DNA of 64,000 bases, from contig OZ176052.1 of NCBI GenBank assembly GCA_964247055.1, positions 11,408,001 to 11,472,000 on the forward strand. Direction: 5' to 3'. Below are positions 30,122-41,957 of this stretch, piece by piece. Origin of the DNA: Paragordius varius (Eukaryota > Nematomorpha). Below the pieces are notes generated by a model. That model did no database searches and was not told the origin of the DNA. It was given only the letters and a program-made list of their open reading frames with translations. A program made the position numbers and the translations under genes. Within the stretch, counting starts at the first letter, position 1. Each line of letters opens with the position of its first letter.

Positions 30122-33100
30122 TGTGCACAAAAAATAACATGATGAAATATAATATTCTGATAGGAAAACGTATCAGGATCATGGTGCTTTTTGTTTTGGA
30201 TTTTACGAGTCATTTAGAAAGTTATTTACACTTTTGTGGTAAGGGCTCCATATCAGAAAATAGCAAAACTTGCGCACATTTTTTACATAAATTTTTTTGA
30301 TGAAAGCTAGAGGCTTTATTTTAAAAAATATCACAAAAATATATCATAAACTACATGTTAAAAGCAAAACAATATTTTCAAAACAATTTGTATTTAAATG
30401 TGGGCTCCAAAAATCCCAAATATATTTGCTCTTTAATGGGTCAGTCCTCTTAAGATAAACCAAAAATGCCGAGATCGCGCCATGAACATTTTAAAACTAA
30501 ATTTTGATGTTTTTTACAAATATACACCAAAATTTTTAGGCAAACGAACATCAAAATTATAATTGTAAAGCGCTAAAGCGCTAAAACTGCTTAACATTAG
30601 CGAATTATAATAAAAGGTTTTTATAATATGTTTAATCGTATTCAACCCGTTTCAATCGTAATATAAAATAATATGAAGTAAGCTTCAGCAAAATTTTGCT
30701 AAAAATAAATTTTTGAAAATATTATGCATTTTTTAAAAATTATTTTTGGTTGATATCAAAATTTAGCATACATGCATAATGTTTATCGCGCAATCCCGGC
30801 ATTTTTGAGTTTATTATAATAGAACAGGCCCATTTTAGAAAAGTAAAAAAATTTAGGACTTTCGGAGCCCACATAAAAAATATATTTTTTTAATATTATT
30901 TAGCTTTTTATAAGTAGCTTATAATATATTTTAGTGATATTTTTTGGATAAGCCCCTAGCTTTCATCAAAAATTTATTTAAAAATAAGCGCAAGTTTTGC
31001 CAGATATTCAGCACTCAAAAGTGTAAATAATTTTTAAATCACTTGTAAGGGCCAAAATCAAAAGCACCATAATAATCCTGATTATATTTTTTAAAATTAA
31101 TATAAATGACAACAGTCTGTCATATCTTGAATGTATTATATGCAAAAATTCATCAGTTGGTATGAAATAGAACCATTATAATTGTATTTACCAATTATTT
31201 GAAAAACTGGGTAATTTGAATTGATTATATCCATATACATTTATATTTATATACCCTTATTTCATCGGGTTCCATGTCTGTAATGCTAACATCATTGAAA
31301 TCGACATTACCATTAACAGCTGTAAAAGTATCTCTTAACTTTACGGCTTCAGGGGTCATTGCATCGTATCCCTCATTCGTTGTTGAAATGCCTCTCATTT
31401 TTTTCTCACTAGCCGAGATACCTGTACTACTAACATTCATTAAACGCCAAACCTAAACATATATATATATATATATATATATGGAGAAAGTATGGAGCTT
31501 ATTGTGAAACATTACGAAGAATGTATATTATGATTGTTTTCTAAAATTTTTGGGCTTCTTTAACTAGTATTAAAATAATTAAAACGAATCTATTTAATAT
31601 ATTTGACTTTAAGGAAATTAGAACCGCCGATTTCAGATCCGCCCTTATTATTTGAGGCCATAATTTTAAAAATTCTACGAAGTATATGAAACTTGATGAC
31701 ATGACCATGTTTTAAAAATGTACGTAAAGATTCATTTAAAAACTAAATTTACAGATTTTTCAGAATTTCTTAAACAATTAAGATATGAAATATTAAAATT
31801 TTGATACAATACTAGTAAAACAATTTTAGTTTTCTTGGCTGGATCATGTTAATACAATATAAAAAACTTTTTGAAAGCTCCATTAATAGAACGATTAGCT
31901 ATTTATCAAATGTAAAATTATTGGATTTTTACTAGTTTTTTCCAAATTTAAAAATAATTGCTGAATAAATATATATAAATGAAATAGCTTTAAAAGGACT
32001 TACCCTAAAAATTAAATCACCAATATATATTTATATATTTAATTATTTTACCTTTGGAATAAAAATCAGAATGATTACAACGGTAACAGTACATTGGCAT
32101 CGGAAAAAGTTGATGAGAAATATGTAATCGGTATGAGTATTGAGCAACAATAAATGCCTATATTTTATCATAAAATAATCATAAAGCATAAAAAATTATT
32201 TAAACTGCATTTTAATTTATATACCTTAGAACATAGGTAAAAGCGGAAACAAACGCTTCAATACAAAGCGAAGTTTTGAGTGCCCAAATTTCATTGATGT
32301 GAAAACGTGCCGATCGTATTTTCCAGCAATAGAACAATCCCAATAATAGAAACAAAAGTTCTCCTATTATAATATTTTTACCATATATGTCGGATTAACT
32401 TTTTATGTTAAATTTAAAGCTTACAAAACTTTTTGATTAAACCTCGATTATCTAGTGGTATTTAGTTTTGACTAATCGATCAAATAATGAAATTAAGGTG
32501 AAAATGAAGCCATGACCAAAATGTTTAGTATTACAGTAAAAATTAATATAGTAAAACAGACAAAATGTAAAAACCAAAAAATATAAAAAATTTTTAAAAA
32601 ACGCAATCATACTTTTTAAACCTTGATATTTCTTTATAACTATATTATTCCAAATCCTGTTAACAATTAATATCTCTATTTCGCAACACAAAACGTGAAA
32701 TTATTTAAATTTAAAAATCAAAGTTTAATCTTTTATTTTTTGTCTGTGTTAATATCAATTTTTACTGTTTCCTAAATGTTTGTTAATGTTTGGTGAATGC
32801 GCAAAATATTACCAATCTCTATAACATAATCCCACCAAAGTGATTTGCAAACGTAGTAAATGAGTTTTTTGTTGGCGATACCAACTTCAAGCATACTACC
32901 CCCTTCCTCACTTATGCGATCTAAGTTAACTAAGGTCCAAGCGGCCATATAGCCAATAATTACAATTAGTATACCCAGGAGATATTTTAACAAATCTTTG
33001 TCTCTAATGTGGATTCTGTGAGCTTTTCTAGACTGAAAGTCCACGTATAATCTTACAAAAGAAAATGGTTAAAATCTAAATGTATACTTGTATAGTTTCA

Positions 33101-36100
33101 ATATAATAGAACCGTACAAAAGACCGAATCCAATTTCTCGTAACCAGGGATTGAGAAAACACAATCCGGTTGATGGCCTTAAATAATCCAAAATAACCTA
33201 AATTTAGAGGAAATAATTTAGTTTATCTTAATCTAATATTCGATAAAAATAAGACAGTGCATACCGTAAAATACAAAACAATAGCTCCCAATAACATTGT
33301 TTCCAACAATACCCAAAGGGCGATCATTATAAGCTAGAAAAACAATAAACATACAAATTATATAAAATGGTGCTGCATGATTTTCCTTGCGGAACTTATC
33401 AACTAATTTATAAAAATTTTCGGAGGCTTATAGAAATTTTAACAAGTTGTCAAAGGGCGCAGAGATGAGAAAATATGTTTTTTATTTTTGCTTATTTTCA
33501 AAACGATATAATCTCAAAATTAGGTAATCCGTCGGTACCATATTTCAGGTGAGTTAATTTTAAAGTCAGAAGACTTACGCATAACTTTTAAACTAAAAAT
33601 TGGTTAATTACATTAAAAACATTTAGTATTAACAAAATTTTATAAATCCATACCTTAACTTTCCGCGTTTTAAATACAAAAACCAAAAGAGCCAACGTCA
33701 TTGTTATACAAAAACTTTGAATGGCTAACGGAGGTCCTCGAATACCAACTCTATATTTGGCAAAACAGGAGGCGGTCGGACAATGTGGACACTTCATGTT
33801 GAGAAAAGGTTCAAATATAGTTTGCTTCTCTCGATCAACCATCTTTGTTTGATTCAATTCCAGCATCATATTGTTAATCTTTTGGGTCAAAACATTTCCA
33901 TTTTTTGCTATAAAGTTATTATCCAGGTGTATTTGTGTAAAGTATTTCTTTTCTGGCGTATTATTTTGTGGATTAATGGTAGAATCCGAATTCCTGCGAT
34001 ATATTTCACGAACTTGAGCAGTTATATTTAATAATTGCTTGTAATAACTATCTCGATATTTATCCATGCTAAAATCCCTTGGCGTTTGCTCATTGATCAT
34101 ATATTTTACCGTATTTATAAAAGAATCTTCAATAACCGTCCCATCTAATTCATGTTCAAAATATGATTTTGGTATTAGAGATAAGTATTCTTTCATTTTT
34201 TCCAAAGCTTTTATATTAACACTTTTACGATATTTGTCTGTTAGCCGATCTCTAAGTTTGTAACCTAAAAATGTTTTGCCTTCAGTCCTGTTTTCTGATG
34301 ACAAATCTGTATTATTAGGCGGCTTATGATAAGAAATTCTTGATGTTTGAAATTTTGTTGACCAAATATTTGCATTACATTTACATGCGTAGTTTCCGTA
34401 TGCGAATCCGCGCTTTTTAGTTATACACTAATAAAATGCAAAGGTTTAAAAAAAATTAAATTTACTATAGAAAAGGATATATACAGTATGTATAATTAGG
34501 TCTCTGCAGAATAGATAACAAAATTAATGTTAAGAAAATTGTTTAAATCCACCCATTAGTTATTTTAAACCATACGCTAGTGTAGCATAATACTGTTATG
34601 CCTTTGTACTATATTTTTAATGCAGCGCCATAAAGACTATAGCCACTTATTAGCTTAATAATAAAAAAGGGTGGTAAATATTATACCTGAGTATTAGGAG
34701 TGCATAAGTGGGTATTTGAAAAAATTCCATTCCCATTTTTGCATTGGTCCACATTAAGGTATCTCATATCCACCAAAATAGCCAGAACAGCACTAAAATA
34801 TTATTGGTTATTTATTTTCGTTAATAAATTGAATAAAAAAAGACAGTCACAATATTTTTTATGTTTATTTTATTCTAACACTCAATTTGATTACTAAATT
34901 TTTCTCGGCCTTAAAGTTCTTGCAAGATTTTTACAGTATTTGACAATTTATAAAAACGATCATTAAAAATATTACATAGGCTTTTTGTCAATAAACGTTG
35001 ATCTGGCATCTCTTTTAGTTGGGGTGAATTTTTCAAATTTTTGTGGTATAACAAAAGTATTGTTGGGATTTAAGGATGAATTTGCGGTAAAATTTTGTTT
35101 TGGATTATCATTCATATAATCTAACATAGTCTGTAATGTTTTATATAGAGTATTGGCACCAGGCAAAATATTTAAAATCTCATCCCGCAAATCAATGATA
35201 TATCTTGAATTTTTATCATTTAAAATGGTATTTTTCATTTCTTGACTATCGGCATTATTCGAATTAAGATATATCTGTGAGATTCGTCGTTTTACATGAT
35301 GAGAAGCGGGTGGGGATATATCTTTTCTCGCCCCATAAATGGGAACAGTATAACCTAATAACCAAATTTTTCCGAGCTTACAATCTATAAAGGGTAAACT
35401 CCATTGCCCAGATGGCATATTTTTATCGAAAATTTTGTTTAAACCGTGTTGTGAAAATCGGTTATTTTTCTCAGATTTTGTTTTAAAATCTTTGTTTGAA
35501 TTATTTCCTTGGTATTTTTGATCAAAATCAATATTGTCATCTCTTGTTTCAAAAACATTTGAACCTCCATCCTGGACTAAAAATTTTGTAGTTCCTTTTC
35601 GTACCATTTTATTGATTTTTGTGTTGGTGGTTAGATGATGCGAATGGTTTAAAGGATATGTGCCATTCTTTTCTTTTGGCTCATTATGAAAAAACCAATG
35701 TAGGTCAACGATCTTACCATCATTACCATTGAATAATAAATTATCATTTTTGGGATCTGGAATTAAGTTCATTTTGGAATTCGCCAATAAGCTGGGAGAG
35801 GTGTGTTGTAACAACGAATCAAAAATGTTGTCATCCAAGTCTACGTATTCATTAAGTACTTGAGAAGTTGTATAATTAGCATTAGAGTTGACATCTTTTT
35901 TAGATCGCGTAATTTGAAGGAAGAATGGTTTAAGTTTACTGATTCTTTTCAAAGCATATCGTTTAAAGGTTGTTTCCTCGCTACTTTGCATTTGTCGATT
36001 AATCCTATTTAATCGAAAATCATTGTGACTTTTACTGTTCTCTTTAAACCACGACCAAAGCCATTCAGCAAGATCTAATTGTTGGGTGGCAGCATTAAGT

Positions 36101-36861
36101 TGCCTAGATAAATTAAGGGATATGATGTCATATGCGTTTTGGGGAAATGTTTCAAAATTTTCGTGTTTTGTTTTCATTTTCCTTCGGCGTTTGAAAGCTG
36201 CTGGTACCCAATCAGCCTTGAATTCAACGCCATATATATTAGAAGAAGGAATAGTGTCTTTGGGAAAAACGATAAAACTCCCGAAAATCCTTGGATCGCT
36301 TAAAACAAGGCTCTTGACGAGTGAATCCATAACATTTTTGATTACCTGGGGAGTCTTTTGTGAGTTATCATGTTTCCACGATTTCAGTCCAGTGAAACTT
36401 TGATTAGACAAAAAATCGGATGTTATTTGCCCAACTATATTAGCCACTTTCGTTAAATCATTGAATTCAGGGTATGATACCTCATTAGAATGTCTCTTTT
36501 CTTCAAAAGAATCGTTGCTAACTAGAGTTCTTAAGCGTTCATATTTGGATAAAGAAAATGACTTACAACTTTTGATTATTTGGGAAGTTACTGATGTGGT
36601 GTTCACATTTGAAATATAAATTGAATATTGTTTCATCCCCTCTATGTAAGCATTGTCTATGAATAGAGCATCGATGTATGGAACACCACAACTAAAGGGC
36701 TTATTTATGGCCGCGTTTTGAGAATAGGTCCGCATTGTTGAGAGCGATTCAGGTTTAGTCGAAAATAAAGCATGGAGATTGCGATTATTATAATCAATAG
36801 CGGTTGCCCAATTGATTATGGTAAAAATCGACATAGCAATGATTGTAAATGCAGATAGCAT
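28131..36861 (-). CDS. GPR158/GPR179-like class C orphan G-protein-coupled receptor
   Basis: Receptors of this group have a large extracellular region with a Cache-like domain and a calcium-binding EGF-like motif, seven membrane helices and a long cytosolic tail. Minus-strand exons: 36861-34976, 34792-34687, 34427-33654, 33333-33265, 33197-33088, 33027-32813, 32363-32225, 32157-32052, 31452-31255, 30062-29786, 29340-28960, 28444-28131; phases agree over 1524 residues. Seen: signal peptide (1-21), WSLPFIDCKLGKIWLLGYTV (Cache-like end), NVDQCKNG, then ITKKRGFAYGNYACKC (EGF-like), CPHCPTASC before helix 1, LREIGFGLLYGSIILKLYK (helix 3), LLGILIVIIGYMAAWTL (helix 4), LWWDYVIEIG, RARFHINEIWALKTSL-type helix 5/6 region, TVTVVIILIFIPK (helix 7), and the family's C-terminal coiled coil SELKRVYSQLQLLKNKN followed by NPHISKRRGGR. 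The tail is Ser/Asn-rich. Three introns hold transposons. Assignment to GPR158 versus GPR179 is open. Confidence 0.85.
28541..28813. mobile_element. CAGT-type MITE, copy 4
   Basis: This is the clearest copy: ACAGTAAAAATTGAAATTAT, ACAGACAAAACGTAAAAATA on the left and CCGTATAATTTCAATTTTTA then CTG on the right. Inner blocks ACAACCATACTTTCTAA and ATGGTTGGTTGTCTTT also pair. It lies in the last intron of the GPR158-like gene. Confidence 0.75.
30089..31105. mobile_element. Foldback element, copy B, with flanking TA microsatellite
   Basis: This is the most complete copy of a long inverted-repeat family. The left terminus (GATAGGAAAACGTATCAGGA, TCATGGTGCTTTTTG) mirrors the right terminus (AAAGCACCATAATAATCCTG). 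Inner pairs include TTTACACTTTTGTGGTAAGG with CTCAAAAGTGTAAATAA, and ATGCCGAGATCGCGCC with ATCGCGCAATCCCGGCAT. A TA tract at 30089-30119 abuts the left end. It lies in the intron before exon 10 of the GPR158-like gene and has no coding capacity. Confidence 0.7.
32532..32768. mobile_element. CAGT-type MITE, copy 5
   Basis: Left TACAGTAAAAATTAATATA with AAACAGACAAAATGTAAAAA; right TTTTTTGTCTGTG and ATCAATTTTTACTGT. The block GCAATCATACTTTTTAAAC matches the other copies. It lies in the GPR158-like intron 32364-32812 and makes up about half of it. Confidence 0.7.
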
Positions 36862-38996
36862 GGTTTAAAAGTGGAAATTTTACATTAAAATCATGAAAAT
36901 ACTTTTAACACCACATAGATTTTTTATTTTTTACACAAGTCTGCAAATATATATAATATCTTCTTTATGAGTTGCTTTTTAGCTTTCAATAAATTATGAA
37001 AAAACAATAACATCAGATTTAATAGACCTTTAAAAACATATCTACTATACTTTTTTTCTTGTGCACGCCTATTAGAGCTCATTAAAATATTAATATATAT
37101 ATTTCTCTATATACGTTTTATATAAAATAACTAGCTACACATAAAAACATCAATATTGAATATGTGCTTCCTTTAGCGTCTTTGCACCAACCATGTAGCA
37201 CATTATTTTTATCGATCGTTAACTGCACATAGATAAATACACTTATCTCTCATTTAACATAATTACATTTTTTTTCGTTTTTCCCACTATATGAAATACG
37301 GTGGTCAAAAAATTAAGAATTTTTTTTGATCAAAAATTTAATACATATTTTCATAATCGTGAGCTGTACATTTACAACAAAATAAATGTGTGCCTAACCG
37401 TTGCTACCATGTGTATCCATTTATTTACCGGTTTTTAGGAAAAAACATGTAATTTTGAATCAATTAAATATTTTTTCAAAAATACTTAGGTTTCTACCCT
37501 CGCCCATCTCTCATAAATACATGAACGTGCCAGTAAAACTGATATTTGAAGAAACCATTTATCAATCCATTTTCCAACGTCTCTAAATTATTGAATGCTC
37601 TGTCAGGATGTGCCTCATACAATGTATTAGTCATATCTCATATGGCGCCAGCTGTCAGGATCTTTCAACCGATGTGAAAGAATTTTCCATCGAAGCGCAA
37701 AGTGGGGTTTTGCCGAGTGAGACGGATCATTGTCATGTAACAAAGACACTTTGCCATTTTTTTGACCGATTCCAATAGATTTCAATTGATACATGGTTGA
37801 AAGACATTTGTTGCGGAGCGTTGTGTATTTACGGATTTACCGGGTTGCAAATTCATGCCACACAATATCGCTCTAATTCCACCATACAAAGCATCGTATT
37901 TTTAGTAAATAATTTGGCATTGGTGTGGATAAACGGGCGTGATTTTTGCGTTTGGTTTTACAATAAGTCATTTCATTACCCCAATTCGATGTGAAAATGA
38001 TTTTCGTGTGGCTGAATACGAGTCACTGTGTTTTTCGATTTAACATTAATTTGGTATATGACTTATTTAGCGAGTTTATTGATCTTTCCCATTGCTAGCT
38101 GACATCTTTTGATTGTTTATGTGATACATTCATGCTTCTGCCAATTTTTGTTAAGTAGTTGGGTCGTCCACCTTCCAATGTTTAGCGTCTTCGCAGTTGT
38201 GAGATCTATTAGAGCGCCCTTATTCTTTCGCATGAAATCACAATAATATTTTAAAATCACTTGTGTTAGTCAATAGAGCAAGTTTATCATATGTTTCTGC
38301 AAGCAAAGGATAACTTTCCATTTCTTTTGGCAATGGATGCCGAATTAGGCAGCATGTGTGTATGTTTGTCGTTAATGTTAGATAAACAAGTATGCATCAA
38401 ATTAATCGTCTGCCTACTTATTTCTGACGTTTTCTCTCAGTTAAACCGGTAATAGTTAATGAATAAACCTGGTAAAACGGATAATTATTATGGTTACATT
38501 AACCAAATATACAAATATCCAAATTTTACACCAGTAGTTGCAACTTTTTTTTTGCCCATCCCCCCTTTAGTAAATCATTAATGTTACATCAGCAAATCGT
38601 AAAAAAATTATATTTTTATAAAACAGTGGTCTAAAAGTTTATGAAAAATTTTTTAGAAATTCGAATTTCCGATTATTTGTTCGAAAAAGATTGTAAACTT
38701 TTTATTGCTATAGTTCTGTTATAAACTTTAAAATTTCAAAGTTTAGAGTTACAAGATTAAACAAATATGGAAATGAAGAAATTTATGTCAGAATATAATT
38801 TATATAAATATACACATTCAACTATATTTTTTGAATTTTCACCATTTTTTATTATATAAACCTAATATGCGGAAATATGAGATTAGGATCTTAGCTAAAT
38901 AAAAGGTGACTTTTTGGTATTTTCACCCCATATATTCATATATGCCATTGTATAAAATATCAAGACATTTATTATTTGATCCTTCTAATCCATAAA
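36862..38996. other. Spacer upstream of the GPR158-like gene
   Basis: Apart from the mariner at 37407-38472 I see only AT-rich sequence with no supported exon. The promoter of the receptor gene must lie between 36862 and about 37400, but no recognisable element stands out. Confidence 0.5.
37407..38472 (-). mobile_element. mariner DNA transposon, second copy, inverted
   Basis: The ends CCATGTGTATCCATTTATTT and GTTAATGAATAAACCTGG match those of the 7179-8329 copy in reverse orientation, with TA at both sides (37405-37406, 38473-38474). The shared subterminal ACCGGT block is kept at both ends. Length is 1066 bp. Transposase remnants read on the minus strand are heavily broken, so it is a fossil copy of the same family. 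Confidence 0.8.
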
Positions 38997-41316
38997 TTAT
39001 TTTTTATAATTCATTCTAATTTGTTTCAACAATAATAGTTTTTCAATCTGCTTTTCGTCATATTCATTTATATTTATGTTGTTTGGCTGGGGATTTGGCA
39101 GATAAATAGCTAATGTTTTTTGGTTGATTGAATTGGTCCGCAAATTAGGAGTGACCCAAAAATTTGTGTGTAATGTCGGTGTACTGATAAATCGTCGCAT
39201 GTTATTATGACAAACAAATTGTGTGTTATATATATTTTGAGGATTGTAATCATTGCTGGGCGTTAAAAAATTTATGTCTGCTAAATTATGTTTTCTATCA
39301 GGTATTTTTATAGGACTGGGGTCTAAAGCTTTTGAAAATTTTGGAGTTTCATCCATTTTTACCCCAGATGGTTTTTGGTTTGGTGATATTTCTTCTTTAT
39401 GGCTTGTGTCGTCAGATATTTCGGGTAAGGTTGGAAATTCCATTTCATCTGATGCACCATCATTCTCTGAATCAATTAAAGCTTTCCTGCGAAGCTTACG
39501 TTCTAACTTATATTTACGGCGTTTTTCCTTCCATTTTTGATGCCTGCAGTATATTATATTGTAAATGCAACTATTTTAATTGAAATTATTAAATGGATGT
39601 TGTATATAGTATCTAATTCCCATTTTTTTAATTGCAATATAATTTAATAGATTAAAAAATGGTTATTAGACGTGCAATCAACACGAGAATTTTTAATTAG
39701 AACAAATAAAAAAAAGTTAAACCTTTTTTTAAACCATTAAAATATAATTGAATGTATTGCAATAAACGGTTTAATTACAGTAAAAAGCCATATTATTGAT
39801 TATATGGGTTAAATTGTTTAACATACGTAAGTGTCAGAAAGTATGATTTTTCCGTTTTTTCGTGCTTAACACTATTCAAATTGGGGTATCTAAATACCCC
39901 AGGCTGAATTTAAATTATTTTTAAATACTACTAAAGGAAACGGTCCCAATTTAAATTTATACTTCTATCTTAATGAAAATTATATAAAAAAGCCAAAATA
40001 TCTAGATAAAATTTTATTTTGAAAAAAAAGTTTCATGTCAAACTACTTCGAAGCCATTTTTTACAAAATTTTTGCAAAATATCGTGTTCATTTGATTTTA
40101 AAGGTATATTAAAGCTAATTTTTAATTTGAATTACATCTAAGATTGATGGAAATCGAAAAAGTGATTTATTTTATTATTTTTCAATTAGCCAATGTACTC
40201 ATGTTACGTAATTGAAATTTTTACCCTTTGGTTTTACATTAAAATAAGTAATATTAAGTAGTTTTGAATAATTTTTTTATATATTTCGGTTCATTAATGT
40301 TATATGAGTGCAAACGTTTGCCATGGTTTCGATTCCTTCCATATTTTTTAAAGGATTTAATTTTAAACAGCCTGGGGTATCCAAATATCCCAATTTGAAT
40401 CGGAGGACTGAAATAAATGTGTTGTATCCGAGTGTTAAATTTATGGTATAAATTATGTGCAATTCAAATTTACAAGAAAAAAATTGTTTCCGCTTAAATT
40501 GGATTACGAACAAAACATAAAAATATAAACACAAATATTTTTTCCTAAAAACCTTATTTTTTTAATCCTCATTTTTTTATAATTATTACCCATTTTCAAA
40601 TTGCAAAGTTTAAAATAAACATGTATTTGGTAACACAACCAATTAATATTTTACAGTGGTTATTATATATTTTATAAAAAATAAAATTTAAAAAAAGTAT
40701 GATTTTAAAAAAAAATTTGCCTTTATATTTTTACGTTTTGCCCGTATAATTCCAATTGTATTACTCTATAAATCAGTTAAAAGACCCAATGATGAATAAA
40801 ACCGGTGTTAACCATTATATTTTAATTTAAAATTGAGATTAATCTTAAAGTCAACCTTTAAATCAAAGTAATGTTGCTATTACATTAAACTAATTACCAT
40901 TCAAAATCTTCCGCATTGCTGCAATCCTTTTCATAATAGTAAATTTGTTCAACATCCGTTGCATCCTTCCTTTGATCTGACAGAAAATTAACACAATACG
41001 GTTTTGGAATGGAATTATTACCAAGATTGGGGGAACTTCGAGTAACTTTTAGGGCAGGAACAAGGTTTCTAAGTTTGAGTGAAGCCCTTTGACGACACCT
41101 TTCAAGAAAGGCCGTAATTTCATGGTTCACCCGAATTGAAAATCTATTTTCTTGATTTTCATTTACATGATTATCCGAATCTTCGATTTCATCATCACTA
41201 ACTTCTTCAGGGATTTCTTTGGAGCATTCTGCAATATTGTGCTGATCATTAATCAAAGTACTACGATGAGCGGTATTTGTAAAATTGCTATTATCGTTAT
41301 CTGATGAATTATCCAT
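38997..41316 (-). CDS. Two-exon gene, unrecognised acidic/basic low-complexity protein
   Basis: Exons 41316-40898 and 39543-38997 join in phase (TG|G = Trp) to 321 residues. I do not recognise the family. Seen: an acidic Asn/Asp/Ser-rich N-terminus, a segment with ENRFSIRVNHEITAFLERCR and LKLRNLVPALKVTRSSPNLG, then across the junction a very basic stretch WHQKWKEKRRKYKLERKLRR, and a Pro/Asn-rich C-terminus ending in EKQIEKLL-type charged residues. There is no signal peptide or membrane segment. The basic block could be a nuclear signal or nucleic-acid-binding helix (inference). The 1354-nt intron contains a TIR element and a MITE. It lies 3' of NRBP on the same strand. The open frames and clean junction support it as real. 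Confidence 0.7.
39866..40440. mobile_element. TIR element of about 570 bp, relative of 59445-59985
   Basis: Left ATTCAAATTGGGGTATCTAA then ATACCCCAGGCTGAATTTAA; right TAAACAGCCTGGGGTATCCA then AATATCCCAATTTGAATC: inverted termini. The body shares long stretches with 59445-59985, for example AAGTTTCATGTCAAACTACT and a TTTTGCAAAAAT-like run. Non-coding. It sits in the intron of the two-exon gene. Confidence 0.7.
40485..40765. mobile_element. CAGT-type MITE, copy 6 (degenerate)
   Basis: The right end TTTTTACGTTTTGCCCGTAT, AATTCCAATTGTATTAC matches the family terminus. The left side (GAACAAAACATAAAAATATA) is more diverged. It lies in the same intron as the 39866-40440 element. Confidence 0.45.
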
Positions 41317-41957
41317 AGAATATTGTAAATCATTAGAATATAGTGATCGGTGCGTGTAAAATTAGGATTTATAAGTGCTTCGAACTCAAGTAATTTTGAT
41401 TCATTTTTATGTGTGCTTGTCTACCCCTTCATACATTTAAAATAAATTACGTTTTAAAAAAGCATTGCACTTTTAAATTCTGATTTCACTTCTCCATAAA
41501 ATATTTTCGTAATGCAAAACGTAAAAAGCAATAATAAATTTATTTTTAGAGTAAAATTTATCTAATGATGTATGGTAATGTAATTTTCACATAAATGATT
41601 TTAAGCAAATTTAAAGACGTCACTGTGGTGTTAAATCACACTGTAGAGGTTTGAGCAGCAAATAGCGTATTGAATACTTATATTTTGGAGATATGAATGA
41701 ATAAAATTTAAAATAATACAAAAATAAAATATTTGTCGCGACAATCGAAGCAGAGTCGTGCTTTGACATGTAAAGAAATAATTTTAAGGATAATATTCAT
41801 TTAATATATTGTATAAAGTTATAATATATGAGAAAAGGTATAAATAATGAATATATGGAAATGCACTGAATATGATGAAAATATTGTTTGAAAAAAACTA
41901 TATTTTAGGCTATGTAAAAAATTAAGCTAGGGACAAAAAAAGACATGTTAATCATAT
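41317..41957. other. Spacer between NRBP stop and the two-exon gene start
   Basis: 641 bp of AT-rich sequence between two minus-strand genes transcribed in the same direction. It must contain the NRBP 3' UTR and the downstream gene's promoter. A CATAAA hexamer overlaps the NRBP stop codon. No repeat or open frame of note was seen. Confidence 0.4.

Noticed and set aside
36086-36403. 105-codon plus-strand frame opposite the receptor's first exon
   Set aside because: It is the antisense shadow of a long coding exon with no independent motif.
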